DNA of 14,078 nt from Kiloniellaceae bacterium (GCA_028280915.1 JANQKX010000378.1:1-14078), one strand, 5' to 3'. Shown: positions 1 through 8,459, numbered from the stretch's first letter. The notes: a model not told the origin generated them from the letters alone. Program-made: numbers and translations.

Positions 1-2923
1 CGGCCCCGGCGCCGGGCGGCAGGACCAAGCCACCCTTCTGCCAGCGCCGGTCGGCACCGTATCGCCAGATCGCGGACTCGGTCGTCGCGTAAAGAACGGC
101 GCCGGTTGTGGCGACCGAGCGAATTTTTTCCGGCGCGGGACCGGTGTTTGCCGCCGGAAGGCTTTGTGTGGCCGTGCCGTCCTGCAGGGTCAGGATCCTG
201 CCTGACTTGAGCAGCACGGCACCACGGCCTTGTTCGAACACGGCGGCGCGGCCGACGAGGCTGTTTTTCCACTCCATCCAGATTTCAGGCGCCGCGCAGC
301 TATCGATCTTTGGTATGGAGGCGAAAGGAAGGGTGTGGAGCGCGGTGGCGGTTTCGGCCACCAGCCACTCCCCGTCGCGATGAAAACGCGTCCCTTCCGC
401 CACCGGAATGCCCTTGACCGAAATCCAGCGCCGCTCGGCCGGCGTGTAGATCGCGACACCGCCGGTGGTCATCACCAGAACGCGTCCGTCCTCTAGATCG
501 ACGCCATCGATAAAAGACCCGGGCGGGGCAAGGACACCCCGGAAATAGCACCTGGGGGTGCCATCCGGCACGAGGAAGTGCATCAAAAAAGGACGGCCGC
601 TCGACGATTGGGCCTGCGCCAGGACGCCATCGCGGACCGCCCAGGCACCCGAGATCAGATGGGGCGACATGAGTTTGTTGCCGAAACGAAGCGCGCCACC
701 GGCAAGCCAAACCGGCTCGCCGTTCCGAATGTCCACGAGACGGGCCGGCCCCTGCCCGCCCTGCCAAAGGCCGTCAAACTGGCGTGTCTGGTCGTTGTAC
801 CTTTGCACCGCACCCGGCCCGGCAAGGTAGAGCTGCGCCCCCGACGCCATGGCGTCACTCAATTGCGAGTGGGAAAACGCGGCCGCAGGGCCGCCCCCAA
901 GAATGGCCTGCCAGTTTTTCTGCCGGGCCGTGAAGACCGCGCCCCGTTCGTCCAAAACAACCGTCGAACCCGGATAGGCAACATCGGCTAGGGAATTGGG
1001 CCGCGGGGGCTGGAATGGCCCGGTCCACTCCCGCAACACCTCGTTGTAAAACCAGATTTGGGAGGCGCTCGCGAAAATCAGACCTCCCTGGATACCGGCT
1101 GCCTTTGTCAGGGCACCGTGACCTTCGCGGGGGTCGCCGATTGGGGACGTAACGCTTGCGCCCTGTCCGGCGGACGGCATCAGCTTGAAGCTCCGCCCGT
1201 TCGCGTCGACCGCCCATAAAGACTCGGGCCGATCGACGGCGACGGATATCAGCGGCGCGGGCAATCTGGCCACCTGTTTGGCGGTCAAGGACCCATGAGA
1301 GATGCGATGGGGGGGATGGATCAATCCAATCTGACCCGTCACCGAATTGGCATACCAGAAGCGGCCCGCCGCCGCATAGAGTGCCGTGTCGGGGTTTTTG
1401 AGTTGAGCAATATCACCGACAAGGCCCGATGCGGGCAGCCAGGTGAACCGGCGGGCGGGCACATCGTGCAGCAGCACACCCTTGGGTCCGCTCAAAATCG
1501 TCAGATCTTCGACCGAGGCACCACTGACGAAACCAGGCGCCGCCGGCATGGGATTCCGGCCGTGGACGAGCACATCGTTTTCCGGCAGCAAGACCAGGTC
1601 TCCCGCACGATTGAGCCCGATCAATGTGGTCGCGTCCAAAGCGGCGAGTTGGACAAACGGTCCGCTGTCAATGGTCCACTTCTGGTCCTCCCGGGCCTGG
1701 GCAAAGCGATAGAGGTCTTCCCCTTGACTCACCCAAAGCCAGCCGGTGGCATCAGCGTACCAAGCAGAGGGCTGCCCGGGCAGCAAGGTCGTCCAGCGGC
1801 GCAGGGCGGGGTCATAGCTGTGCACGCCGCTGTCCCCGACGGTCACCGGGCGCCCCGCCTGCAGGACCACATGTTGGATCGACGTATCGTTGAGGCTTGG
1901 AAGGGTTTCCGTTTCGCCAACGATCTTTTCCAAGCGGTCGATGCCCTTGACCTGGGCGATCGACAGGCAGCCGCCTTGCAAATCGCCGCAGGGACCTTCC
2001 ACAATGGCAAGGACCCGCCCGTCGGCAACAACTTCCAAGTCCCTGAAAATCAGGGTCCGGTCCTGGGACCAAGAAATGGCGTCGTCGGCGCGATTTTTCC
2101 CAACTCCGACGAAACCCAAGCCCTTGGCGCTTGGAATCCAAAATCCCTCTGGGACGGGAACCAAGGCGACCGATCCCGATTGAGCCGCTTCGATCACCTC
2201 CGACTGGCCTTGGGGAAGATGCCATTCCCCGCTATGCTCGTTGAACAGGGCAAGGCCGTTTTCCCCCGCCACGATCGCGACCCACTGGCCGTCCGACGAA
2301 CTGGCCCAGGCGGTGACATCATCCTGTTGGACCGGTTCACCCGTTTCCCCGATCCAGCGATGTGCGGCCAGGAGGACCGACCAGCGTCCCGAGCTGGAGC
2401 GCTGGAGCACGCTTCCCTGGTCGGTCAGCACAAAGGCCCGGTCCTTGCCATCGCAAGACAGGCCGGCCTCGGCCGGGTCGGTCCAGCCGCACCCCGCGCC
2501 GATGGCGACCGGACGGCCGGGCGGATCACCGGCGCGGTCAAGGGGCAGGATCTCGTTGGACAAAAGACCGCTATCGGGGTCGAAACGGGTTGTCTGCCCG
2601 TCACTGCGGAGCAGGAGAATCTCCCCATGACCGTCGTCCAGCACCGCGGCACCGAGAAAATCCGCATCGCTGTCCCGGATGTTTTTCAGTATCCGGTCGT
2701 CAGGCACGGGCATGACGACATGGGGATCGAACTGGCCGGACCGGTTGATACTGGCGGCGGCGTAGTACCCCAGGAGACCCATGGCGAGAAAAAAAACCAA
2801 CACCAGCATCGCCAGACTGCCGTCGATCCGATCGAGAAAACGAGCGTCTCTCAAAGACTGCCGACGGCGTGCCACCGCTTCGGCGAAGTCCTGCCGGCGC
2901 CGTTTGCTCCAAGGGGACATCAT
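1..2923 (-). CDS. Giant membrane-anchored beta-propeller protein (3' end outside window)
   Basis: I read this frame codon by codon from ATG 2923 to the left edge and found no stop: at least 974 residues, C-terminus missing. The start forms an ATGA overlap with the upstream stop and is doubled (ATGATG), so 2920 is an equal alternative. Residues 1-36 are strongly basic. One membrane helix follows at about 38-58 (LVLVFFLAMGLLGYYAA), so the rest should face outward. The remainder is beta-rich with a recurring blade-like motif, a hydrophobic/aromatic strand then about five residues, Arg and an aromatic: VLQRSSSGRW (W181), LFNEHSGEW (W234), YDPALRRW (W377), LLHDVPARRF (F493), FYNEVLREW (W633), VFTARQKNW (W671), IYTPAERRW (W833), WRYGADRRW (W961). 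The length suggests two or more propellers. Beta-propellers usually make binding platforms. With MoxR and vWA genes upstream, it fits the propeller component of MoxR-vWA-beta-propeller systems. Confidence 0.9.
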   Translation of the reverse strand, partial: MMSPWSKRRRQDFAEAVARRRQSLRDARFLDRIDGSLAMLVLVFFLAMGLLGYYAAASINRSGQFDPHVVMPVPDDRILKNIRDSDADFLGAAVLDDGHGEILLLRSDGQTTRFDPDSGLLSNEILPLDRAGDPPGRPVAIGAGCGWTDPAEAGLSCDGKDRAFVLTDQGSVLQRSSSGRWSVLLAAHRWIGETGEPVQQDDVTAWASSSDGQWVAIVAGENGLALFNEHSGEWHLPQGQSEVIEAAQSGSVALVPVPEGFWIPSAKGLGFVGVGKNRADDAISWSQDRTLIFRDLEVVADGRVLAIVEGPCGDLQGGCLSIAQVKGIDRLEKIVGETETLPSLNDTSIQHVVLQAGRPVTVGDSGVHSYDPALRRWTTLLPGQPSAWYADATGWLWVSQGEDLYRFAQAREDQKWTIDSGPFVQLAALDATTLIGLNRAGDLVLLPENDVLVHGRNPMPAAPGFVSGASVEDLTILSGPKGVLLHDVPARRFTWLPASGLVGDIAQLKNPDTALYAAAGRFWYANSVTGQIGLIHPPHRISHGSLTAKQVARLPAPLISVAVDRPESLWAVDANGRSFKLMPSAGQGASVTSPIGDPREGHGALTKAAGIQGGLIFASASQIWFYNEVLREWTGPFQPPRPNSLADVAYPGSTVVLDERGAVFTARQKNWQAILGGGPAAAFSHSQLSDAMASGAQLYLAGPGAVQRYNDQTRQFDGLWQGGQGPARLVDIRNGEPVWLAGGALRFGNKLMSPHLISGAWAVRDGVLAQAQSSSGRPFLMHFLVPDGTPRCYFRGVLAPPGSFIDGVDLEDGRVLVMTTGGVAIYTPAERRWISVKGIPVAEGTRFHRDGEWLVAETATALHTLPFASIPKIDSCAAPEIWMEWKNSLVGRAAVFEQGRGAVLLKSGRILTLQDGTATQSLPAANTGPAPEKIRSVATTGAVLYATTESAIWRYGADRRWQKGGLVLPPGAGA

Positions 2924-4179
2924 GCCGCGGTCCCATCCCACGCGAAGCGTTCCGGTCGTTCGTAAAGCTCATCGAGGCCCGGCAGCGCCCCGTCAGGCAA
3001 TCCAAAGGCGGCGCTACGCCGATCAGCGTCCTCGGCAAGCCGGGCCCAGAACGCAAAATCGATCAGAGTTTCCGCCTGGGCAAAGACGTCACCCGCTTCG
3101 TCATCGTCCGTCCTGGCCCGGTTACTCACCCATTGCTCAAAGAACAAGCGTGCCTCGTGGGAGTGCACCAGCTGGGCCACCGCGGCCACGCGGATAGCGC
3201 GCACCGCCAACACCACCGGACCGGGGGCCGGCTCCGCCTGGTCCGAAATGGCAATCAGCGCCGCGCTTTCATGGAGGATAGAGCGGATGACTCCGGCGCG
3301 CGCCTCCCTGCTTAACGGCAGCGTGGTTCCTGCGAGCAGGTCAAGTGTCTTTTTAATTTCCGCCAATTCAAGCGCCGCACCGTCCCAATTTATGAGCAGC
3401 TGTTCCAGATGCCGTTCCAGATCGGATCGGAGCCTTGCAACCGTTGGCGTCTTGGGATTGACGGCAATCAATTCAACGATAGCCAGGACGACCCTGGGAT
3501 TTTCCGGGGCGAGCCTAAGGGCCAGCTTCAAGGAATTGGCGGCCGACCGCACCGCCTTTATAGACAATTCATCGATTTTTTTCGAACCCCCCGCCGCACC
3601 ATGGCTCTCCCGCAGGTCCTGCCAGGCTTGGCTGTGAAGTTCCAAGACGACGCGCAGGGAAAAGCCTCCCAATCTGCTGGGCAGGGCATCAGGGTCAATA
3701 CCGATGGCACGCCAGCGGTCGGAATCGATCCAAGATCGGACCCCACCTCTCGGAAAGACCCAGTGGCCCGAAAAACCCCAGTGGCCCGGAAAGACCCAAT
3801 GGAGTGCGGGCTTCGTGGCGAGCCAGCGCAAAAAAGACCTTTGCAAACCGCGCGTGCCCAAGGGCGTCAGGAATTCCGCCAAAAGCAACAGCAGCAGAGC
3901 CGACAGCGGCACGATCCAAATCAAGCTGACGGGGAAAAACTGGGTCCAGAAGATCCCCTGCAGCCAGAGATAAACTTCGTCGTGCAGCAGATAGAGAACG
4001 CGGCCTGGTCCATTGGGATCATAAGCCCGCTCGGTGATGGAAAGCGCAAGCCAATAGAGGCCGGCCCCCATGGCGCAAAGCACGAGCAGACGCAGCCAGT
4101 AGGGCCGTTTCAGACCGGAATGCCCCTGGCCGCCCCGGCGGCTCAAGCTGCGCGTCAACCATGGATTTTGTTCCAACAT
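2920..4179 (-). CDS. Two-helix membrane protein with hexapeptide repeat and helical cytoplasmic domain
   Basis: This 419-residue protein starts at ATG 4179 with GAGG six bases upstream; TTG 4191 would add four residues. A basic N-terminus is followed by membrane helix 1 (about 29-48), a 33-residue loop and membrane helix 2 (about 82-105, VSLIWIVPLSALLLLLLAEF). A basic stretch (TRGLQRSFLRWLATK) comes next, so both ends should be cytoplasmic. Residues 127-142 are a hexapeptide repeat, HWVFPG, HWGFSG and HWVFP, encoded by an 18-bp tandem repeat. The remainder (about 175-419) looks almost entirely helical (SIKAVRSAANSLKLALRLAP, VRAIRVAAVAQLVHSHEARL) and could be a helical solenoid. I recognise no family. 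It is coupled downstream to the beta-propeller gene by an ATGA overlap and is a candidate membrane platform for it. Confidence 0.87.
   Translation of the reverse strand: MLEQNPWLTRSLSRRGGQGHSGLKRPYWLRLLVLCAMGAGLYWLALSITERAYDPNGPGRVLYLLHDEVYLWLQGIFWTQFFPVSLIWIVPLSALLLLLLAEFLTPLGTRGLQRSFLRWLATKPALHWVFPGHWGFSGHWVFPRGGVRSWIDSDRWRAIGIDPDALPSRLGGFSLRVVLELHSQAWQDLRESHGAAGGSKKIDELSIKAVRSAANSLKLALRLAPENPRVVLAIVELIAVNPKTPTVARLRSDLERHLEQLLINWDGAALELAEIKKTLDLLAGTTLPLSREARAGVIRSILHESAALIAISDQAEPAPGPVVLAVRAIRVAAVAQLVHSHEARLFFEQWVSNRARTDDDEAGDVFAQAETLIDFAFWARLAEDADRRSAAFGLPDGALPGLDELYERPERFAWDGTAA
3753..3806 (-). repeat. 18-bp tandem repeat, about three copies, in frame
   Basis: Units at 3753-3770, 3771-3788 and 3789-3806 read on the plus strand GAAAGACCCAGTGGCCCG, AAAAACCCCAGTGGCCCG and a third that starts GAAAGACCCAATGG and then diverges. 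They encode the hexapeptide HW[VG]F[PS]G, aromatic and glycine-rich, just after the second membrane helix of the 419-residue protein. Confidence 0.88.
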
Positions 4180-4185
4180 CGACCG

Positions 4186-4189
4186 CCTC
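4186..4189 (-). promoter_or_regulatory. Ribosome binding site deciding the start of the two-helix membrane protein
   Basis: GAGG, overlapping the TGA stop of the upstream gene, lies six bases before ATG 4179. This favours ATG 4179 over TTG 4191, which would form a TTGA overlap but lacks as good a site. Confidence 0.6.
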
Positions 4190-4706
4190 AAAACCAGTGC
4201 AAAGCAACTTGGCCGGTTTTGTTTACCGACGGGCCAACTGCTGGGGAATGCGTCCAGTTCACGTTGCCCAATGCGTCAAACAAAGCCGAGATATGGGCCC
4301 AGTAGACACTTATCAGCCCGGCCAACAGAGCAAAAGCAACGACGATCAGTATCATTGGCCACCAGCTCCTCAAAAACCAAACGATCCGGGCAAGGAGTAA
4401 TTTCCGGGCCAGACGCCGGCGCAGACGATGCGCGGTTTTTTGCGCCAGCCGCCTTTCCTTTGCGGCCTGTTTGGCCATGGCCACATAGCGGCGGGTTACA
4501 CTGTCCCTTTCAAGACGGAAGCGTTTGAGCCGTCTCTCCATACCGATTGATGCCCGTCGAAATTCGCTTACGTTCATTTGAGGAGCGGGCCGTTTCGGAA
4601 ACGGGTCCCCGGCAAGTTGTTCGTCGATATCCGAATAAATCTCGGACAAAAGCCCTGCCCCCGTCTTTTTAACTGCCCCCGTGGTTTTATCGGTCTTGGC
4701 GATCAT
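4188..4706 (-). CDS. Small single-pass membrane protein with basic helical N-terminal half
   Basis: This 172-residue protein starts at ATG 4706 in an ATGA overlap with the previous gene. Residues 45-113 form a highly basic helix (MERRLKRFRLERDSVTRRYV, HRLRRRLARKLLLAR). One membrane helix follows at about 115-137 (PMILIVVAFALLAGLISVYW), then a 35-residue tail. The positive-inside rule puts the basic half in the cytoplasm and the tail outside. It could dock the coiled coil of the upstream 703-residue protein to the membrane; this is inference from order and charge only. I recognise no family. Size, charge pattern and coupling argue that it is a real gene and not a chance frame. Confidence 0.85.
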   Translation of the reverse strand: MIAKTDKTTGAVKKTGAGLLSEIYSDIDEQLAGDPFPKRPAPQMNVSEFRRASIGMERRLKRFRLERDSVTRRYVAMAKQAAKERRLAQKTAHRLRRRLARKLLLARIVWFLRSWWPMILIVVAFALLAGLISVYWAHISALFDALGNVNWTHSPAVGPSVNKTGQVALHWF

Positions 4707-6814
4707 TCTTTCCGTCCCGTCGCGGCAGCGAGGAGGCGCTTTAAGTTGCTGATGCGGTCGCCGATTCGCGATAGCTCCGCCTCGCCCCGCAGCATCTCGT
4801 TGGTCACGCGGTCGACGAACCGCTCCCGCGCCCGCCGCATGGCTTGATCCTTGATTTCCAGTTCCTCGGCGATCGCGAGATGGCCGTCCAGCGCCTGTTC
4901 CGCCGCCGCCATGACCTTTTCGAGCTGGAAGATCTCATCGCGGATTTTCTCGATGTAGCTCCGGACGCGGGCGATCCGATCGATTCCCCCGCGCATTTCA
5001 TCGTCAAGAGCACGAACCATCCCAATCGCCTCCTCACGGAGCTTTGTGGTGGCGCTATTCCATTCGTCGCGAACCTGACTTTGAACCATGTGAAGAGCGT
5101 TTTTCTGATCCATGATAAAATCGCTGACGTAGACTTGAGCGGCGATTTGAGCCAAATCATCCCGGTTCAGCGTTTGCGCGCTGCGCACCTGCAGATAATC
5201 ATTGATCCAGGGCAGTTGTATTTGGAGCGGCGCAAAGGCCGCCATGTCCAGCACCTCGACCTCCATGGAAAAGCCACCGCCCAACCAAGGTGAGAAGATA
5301 AAGGCGGGCCGGGAGTCCGGCGCCGTCACCAATTCCGATACCGAATGAAAAAGGCCGCCCAGCACCTCGCGAAGGGTTTGATCAATGTTGCCGCCAAAAT
5401 GAGCCAGGGAGGGCTGGAGGAACTTTCCCACGGGCACATAAACACTGGCCCGGCCGGGGCGATCCGCAAGCCCTTTGGCCACGAAGGGCTCAAGCCAGTA
5501 TGTCATCGGGTGGGGGTCGCCCGTTTTGCTCTGCCACAACAGTTCGGCCAAATGAAGGCTTTGTTCGGACGGGTCGTAATGAAGGTAATGAACCGGTTCG
5601 TCCCGGCCGGCCGAATGACCGGCCGCATAGTGAATGTTTCCCTCTTTCACGGCCGAAACGGGAAGGGAGCGCAGTCCATCCACCATCGCGCCCAATTGAG
5701 CATCGGAGAACCTCAGCAGGCGTTTCTGAGGGGCGGAGAAAGCCGTTACTTGATCTATTTGCAGCTGCAGTTCATCGATTTCCTGGCGCAGCCGGTCAAC
5801 TTCGAAATTGGGCCCGAGGCCGCGCCGCATCGAAACCAGACGGACTTCATATCCGATGGCGGGAGAGAGATGCTCTATCTTCCGCCTCAGCCGGTCAATT
5901 GTGTCTTGGTCCCGTGCCAGGCTGACCGCCTGCACCTTGAAGGCTTGCACCGGTTCAATGTGGAGCGGGGCATCGAAGGTTGCCGCGGCTTCGTTCGGGT
6001 CCTTGACGAAGCAAAAGAGACCCTCGCGCTGACCCGTGGCCAGGAAAGCCGGTTCGCCCTCGAAGGGCGGCACGCCGGCTTCCACGGCACGATCCAAAAC
6101 GACCCGAAGCGCCGCGAGCGCGTCCGGGTCGATGGCCCGGCCCGGCGGCACGTCGCTCCACAAACGATGGCTTCCGGCGGGTGATCCGCGAAGGACCCGA
6201 ATGTGGGAAGTTACATCCGATCGTCCGAGATAGGCGGAGAAGTTCCCGTAATCCCGTGCGGCATCGCTCAACAGTATGCCGACAACTTTTTTTGATCCTT
6301 CCAGGCCGGCAACCCCAATCATCCGGTGATCCCGGCCGTAGCGGTGAAGGGTGGCCACATCCGCGGCCAGGCGTTCCTCACTCTCCCCGTCAAGGATCAC
6401 GAGCAAGTCCTCGCCATCCGCGGGCCCAAGCCCATCCTGGTCGACGGGGCCGTCGTGCAGGGACTGACTGGCAAGGAAGATACTCGCCTTGAATGGATCC
6501 AACGTGCCGTCCAGGTCCATTTTGTGGAACTCTTTGGCCCTTGCCGCGTTGAAAGGCATGCCCAGCTCGGAAAAGATCGCCAGCAGTCGGTCGATGTAGG
6601 CGTCCGCCGCCTCGAATTCCTGGCCCGCAGTGCGCGGCGGCACCTCCATCAGCAGCCGCCCGCCGCCGCCGTCCAGCGGTTCCACGGCGAGGCCCGACGA
6701 CATGGCGCGGCTCCAATCGTCGTGCGCGAGTTCCCGGAAAAGGGACAAAAGGCGCATCCCACTATGGTCGCGGAAATTGCAGACCCAAGGCAGCGCCTTT
6801 GCATTATCCGCCAT
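4703..6814 (-). CDS. Hypothetical protein, 703 aa, with long C-terminal coiled coil
   Basis: The start ATG 6814 overlaps the upstream gene by 11 bases and has GAGG six bases upstream. The stop TGA overlaps the next ATG. I do not recognise the family. An N-terminal globular part (1-260) has strands such as DLLVILDG near 136 and MIGVAGLEGSKKVVGILLSD near 165. Residues about 300-355 are heptad-like (TIDRLRRKIEHL, DRLRQEIDELQLQIDQV). A Trp/aromatic-rich middle domain (about 360-550) contains PVHYLHYDPSEQSLHLAELLWQ and SRPAFIFSPWLGGGFSMEVEV. Residues about 575-695 form a long charged helix with strong coiled-coil character (YIEKIRDEIFQLEKVMAAAE, GEAELSRIGDRISNLKRLL). There is no signal peptide or membrane helix, so it is probably a cytoplasmic scaffold. 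The coiled coil may contact the small basic-helix membrane protein encoded next, with which it is translationally coupled. Function unknown. Confidence 0.88.
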   Translation of the reverse strand: MADNAKALPWVCNFRDHSGMRLLSLFRELAHDDWSRAMSSGLAVEPLDGGGGRLLMEVPPRTAGQEFEAADAYIDRLLAIFSELGMPFNAARAKEFHKMDLDGTLDPFKASIFLASQSLHDGPVDQDGLGPADGEDLLVILDGESEERLAADVATLHRYGRDHRMIGVAGLEGSKKVVGILLSDAARDYGNFSAYLGRSDVTSHIRVLRGSPAGSHRLWSDVPPGRAIDPDALAALRVVLDRAVEAGVPPFEGEPAFLATGQREGLFCFVKDPNEAAATFDAPLHIEPVQAFKVQAVSLARDQDTIDRLRRKIEHLSPAIGYEVRLVSMRRGLGPNFEVDRLRQEIDELQLQIDQVTAFSAPQKRLLRFSDAQLGAMVDGLRSLPVSAVKEGNIHYAAGHSAGRDEPVHYLHYDPSEQSLHLAELLWQSKTGDPHPMTYWLEPFVAKGLADRPGRASVYVPVGKFLQPSLAHFGGNIDQTLREVLGGLFHSVSELVTAPDSRPAFIFSPWLGGGFSMEVEVLDMAAFAPLQIQLPWINDYLQVRSAQTLNRDDLAQIAAQVYVSDFIMDQKNALHMVQSQVRDEWNSATTKLREEAIGMVRALDDEMRGGIDRIARVRSYIEKIRDEIFQLEKVMAAAEQALDGHLAIAEELEIKDQAMRRARERFVDRVTNEMLRGEAELSRIGDRISNLKRLLAAATGRKE

Positions 6815-8459
6815 AGATGGCCTCGAGCGCTTCGGTGGCAAACTTTAGGGACAGGGTACCAATCAGCTTGGCAAGCTCCTGATCCGGCGGCTGGTCCGGG
6901 TCCAAGAACACCTTCGTGCCTTCAGGCGTTCGGCCGCTCGTCAGGACAATGGCCTTGTCGCGGCCGCCGAGTTCCGGAGGCACCTGCACCGAGAGGATCA
7001 CCAGGCGCCTGGCGTGCGGTACCGGGAATCGCCGCCGAATGCGCCCTTCCACTTCATGCCAGACCATCGCATCAGCCGAGACACGGTCCAATGCGGCGCT
7101 TTCCACGTGGGTAAGAAATACCACCGCATAGTCCGCCACGGAAAACCGCCGATTCCGGGGTTCCTGAGAGCCGGTCATTTCGCCGGTCATTTCCTTGGCG
7201 GCACTGAATTCCCTTTGCAGCGCCGCAAGGCGCAGGTGCTCCTGCAATACCTGGCCCGCCAGCTCGGTGATTTTCTGACCTGGACGCCGGAGCCGCTCGG
7301 TCAGTATCAAGGAAGCCCGGCTTGGCAAGGTCGCGGCGCAATCCGGAAAAAGGTGCGAGCGGCTGATCAGCTTCCTTCGCGTTGCCTCTTCGATCTGGAA
7401 CGGGTTGATCGCGGCCCGCCGGCCGGTTTGAAAGACCGACGTGGAGGCCGGCAACAACCTGTCGCCATCTATGTCACACCATCCTATTTCGCTCCGCGTC
7501 CGTTTTGCGTCGGACAACAAAAACCGCAGCCGCAGGACCGCGTCCACCCAAGCGGCCTTGACGACGGCGGCCGGCCCCGCCGAGATTCCGGCGGAGTTGA
7601 AGGTCTGCCACAGCAGGTCCCGTGCCGTCTGGCGGTGAGGCGGACGATGGGTTATCGGGAACCCCTCCTCCATGACCTTTAGCGGGAGATACTCCGGCGG
7701 CAGGGCGAAGGTGGACGGCAACGCATCGTGCAGATCCTCGAAACGGCGGGAATGGACCACACCGGCCACACCGCCTTCGCGCGGGCGAAACCCACTGCGT
7801 TGCCGTTCAGCCTTTTGCCGCACCCTATGGCGGAACCGCCTAAGCCGTTGAGCGTCACCGAAATCAGGGGCCACATCGAAGATCAAACGGCTGAACAGCG
7901 GATCAGATCTTGACGGCAGTGCGATGACCTGGTGCGACCGGCCGCTTGACCTGAGGCGCTCGATCCGGGCGAAATAAGACGCGAGCAGCGCGGTTCCAGC
8001 GTGGCTCCAAAAGCCGCCCGGCATAACCTCCGGGTCGGCCAGGCAGCCCGCCACGATGTTGTCAAGTCGCTGACAATAGACCGAAAACCCTGCCACATGT
8101 TTTGACCGGCGGGGGTCAGGAACGTCCGCGGTCCCCAGGATATGGACAAGGCCCAGGTCACGGGCGGCCTTCCGCAGCAAGGGTTCGGCAACGATGCGGC
8201 AGAAGTCGTCAAAGATTCTGGTCCAGGCATTGGTATGACCCAGGCCGCGTTCCTGGCCGATGGCGCATCCGGCCAGGTGATAGGCCTTTCCCCAAATGAT
8301 CTGGGACGCCGGCGCGGGATTTATCTCCAGTTCCGCGAGGTCACGGGCCAAGGCCGGCGTTAGCGGCAGATGGCGGTCGAAAAAGACATGCATGAGCTCC
8401 CGCGGCCGCCCAATGGTGAAGTCCATGGCCCCTGACGGATTGCTGATCGCCAGGTCCAT
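6804..8459 (-). CDS. Hypothetical protein, 551 aa, directly downstream of MoxR
   Basis: The start is ATG 8459, which shares one base with the MoxR stop (TGATG); a GTG one codon earlier would give a 4-base GTGA overlap. The stop is TAA 6804-6806. I recognise no family. There is no signal peptide or membrane helix. The N-terminal third is helical and contains IIWGKAYHLAGCAIGQE near 54 and a hydrophobic strand LGLVHILGTADVPD near 102. The middle is Arg-rich (RRFRHRVRQKAERQR at 207-221) with a PPEYLPLKVMEEGFP stretch near 254. The C-terminal part (440-551) alternates predicted strands and helices (ADYAVVFLTHVES, ARRLVILSVQVP) and could be an alpha/beta domain. No MIDAS or other catalytic motif is visible. 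Position next to the ATPase suggests a cytoplasmic partner or substrate adaptor. The family may correspond to one of the unnamed domains of MoxR-vWA-beta-propeller loci, which I cannot test here. Confidence 0.85.
   Translation of the reverse strand: MDLAISNPSGAMDFTIGRPRELMHVFFDRHLPLTPALARDLAELEINPAPASQIIWGKAYHLAGCAIGQERGLGHTNAWTRIFDDFCRIVAEPLLRKAARDLGLVHILGTADVPDPRRSKHVAGFSVYCQRLDNIVAGCLADPEVMPGGFWSHAGTALLASYFARIERLRSSGRSHQVIALPSRSDPLFSRLIFDVAPDFGDAQRLRRFRHRVRQKAERQRSGFRPREGGVAGVVHSRRFEDLHDALPSTFALPPEYLPLKVMEEGFPITHRPPHRQTARDLLWQTFNSAGISAGPAAVVKAAWVDAVLRLRFLLSDAKRTRSEIGWCDIDGDRLLPASTSVFQTGRRAAINPFQIEEATRRKLISRSHLFPDCAATLPSRASLILTERLRRPGQKITELAGQVLQEHLRLAALQREFSAAKEMTGEMTGSQEPRNRRFSVADYAVVFLTHVESAALDRVSADAMVWHEVEGRIRRRFPVPHARRLVILSVQVPPELGGRDKAIVLTSGRTPEGTKVFLDPDQPPDQELAKLIGTLSLKFATEALEAIYGG
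6821..6824 (-). promoter_or_regulatory. Ribosome binding site deciding the start of the 703-residue gene
   Basis: GAGG lies six bases before ATG 6814, within the last codons of the upstream gene. It supports this ATG over an in-frame start nine codons upstream at 6841. Confidence 0.55.

Noticed and set aside
1295..2965. 556-codon open frame on the plus strand
   Set aside because: It lies antisense to the propeller gene. Its translation lacks membrane, domain or blade patterns, while the opposite frame has a coupled start, a membrane helix and repeated blade motifs over 974 codons. Long antisense frames are expected in GC-rich coding DNA.
3409..4305. Plus-strand open frame of 298 codons
   Set aside because: Antisense shadow of the 419-residue membrane protein; low-complexity Gln/Pro-rich translation, and it crosses a real gene junction.
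5345..7114. Plus-strand open frames at 5345-6184 and 6326-7114
   Set aside because: Shadows of the 703- and 551-residue genes; the second crosses their junction, and both translations are basic and low in recognisable structure.
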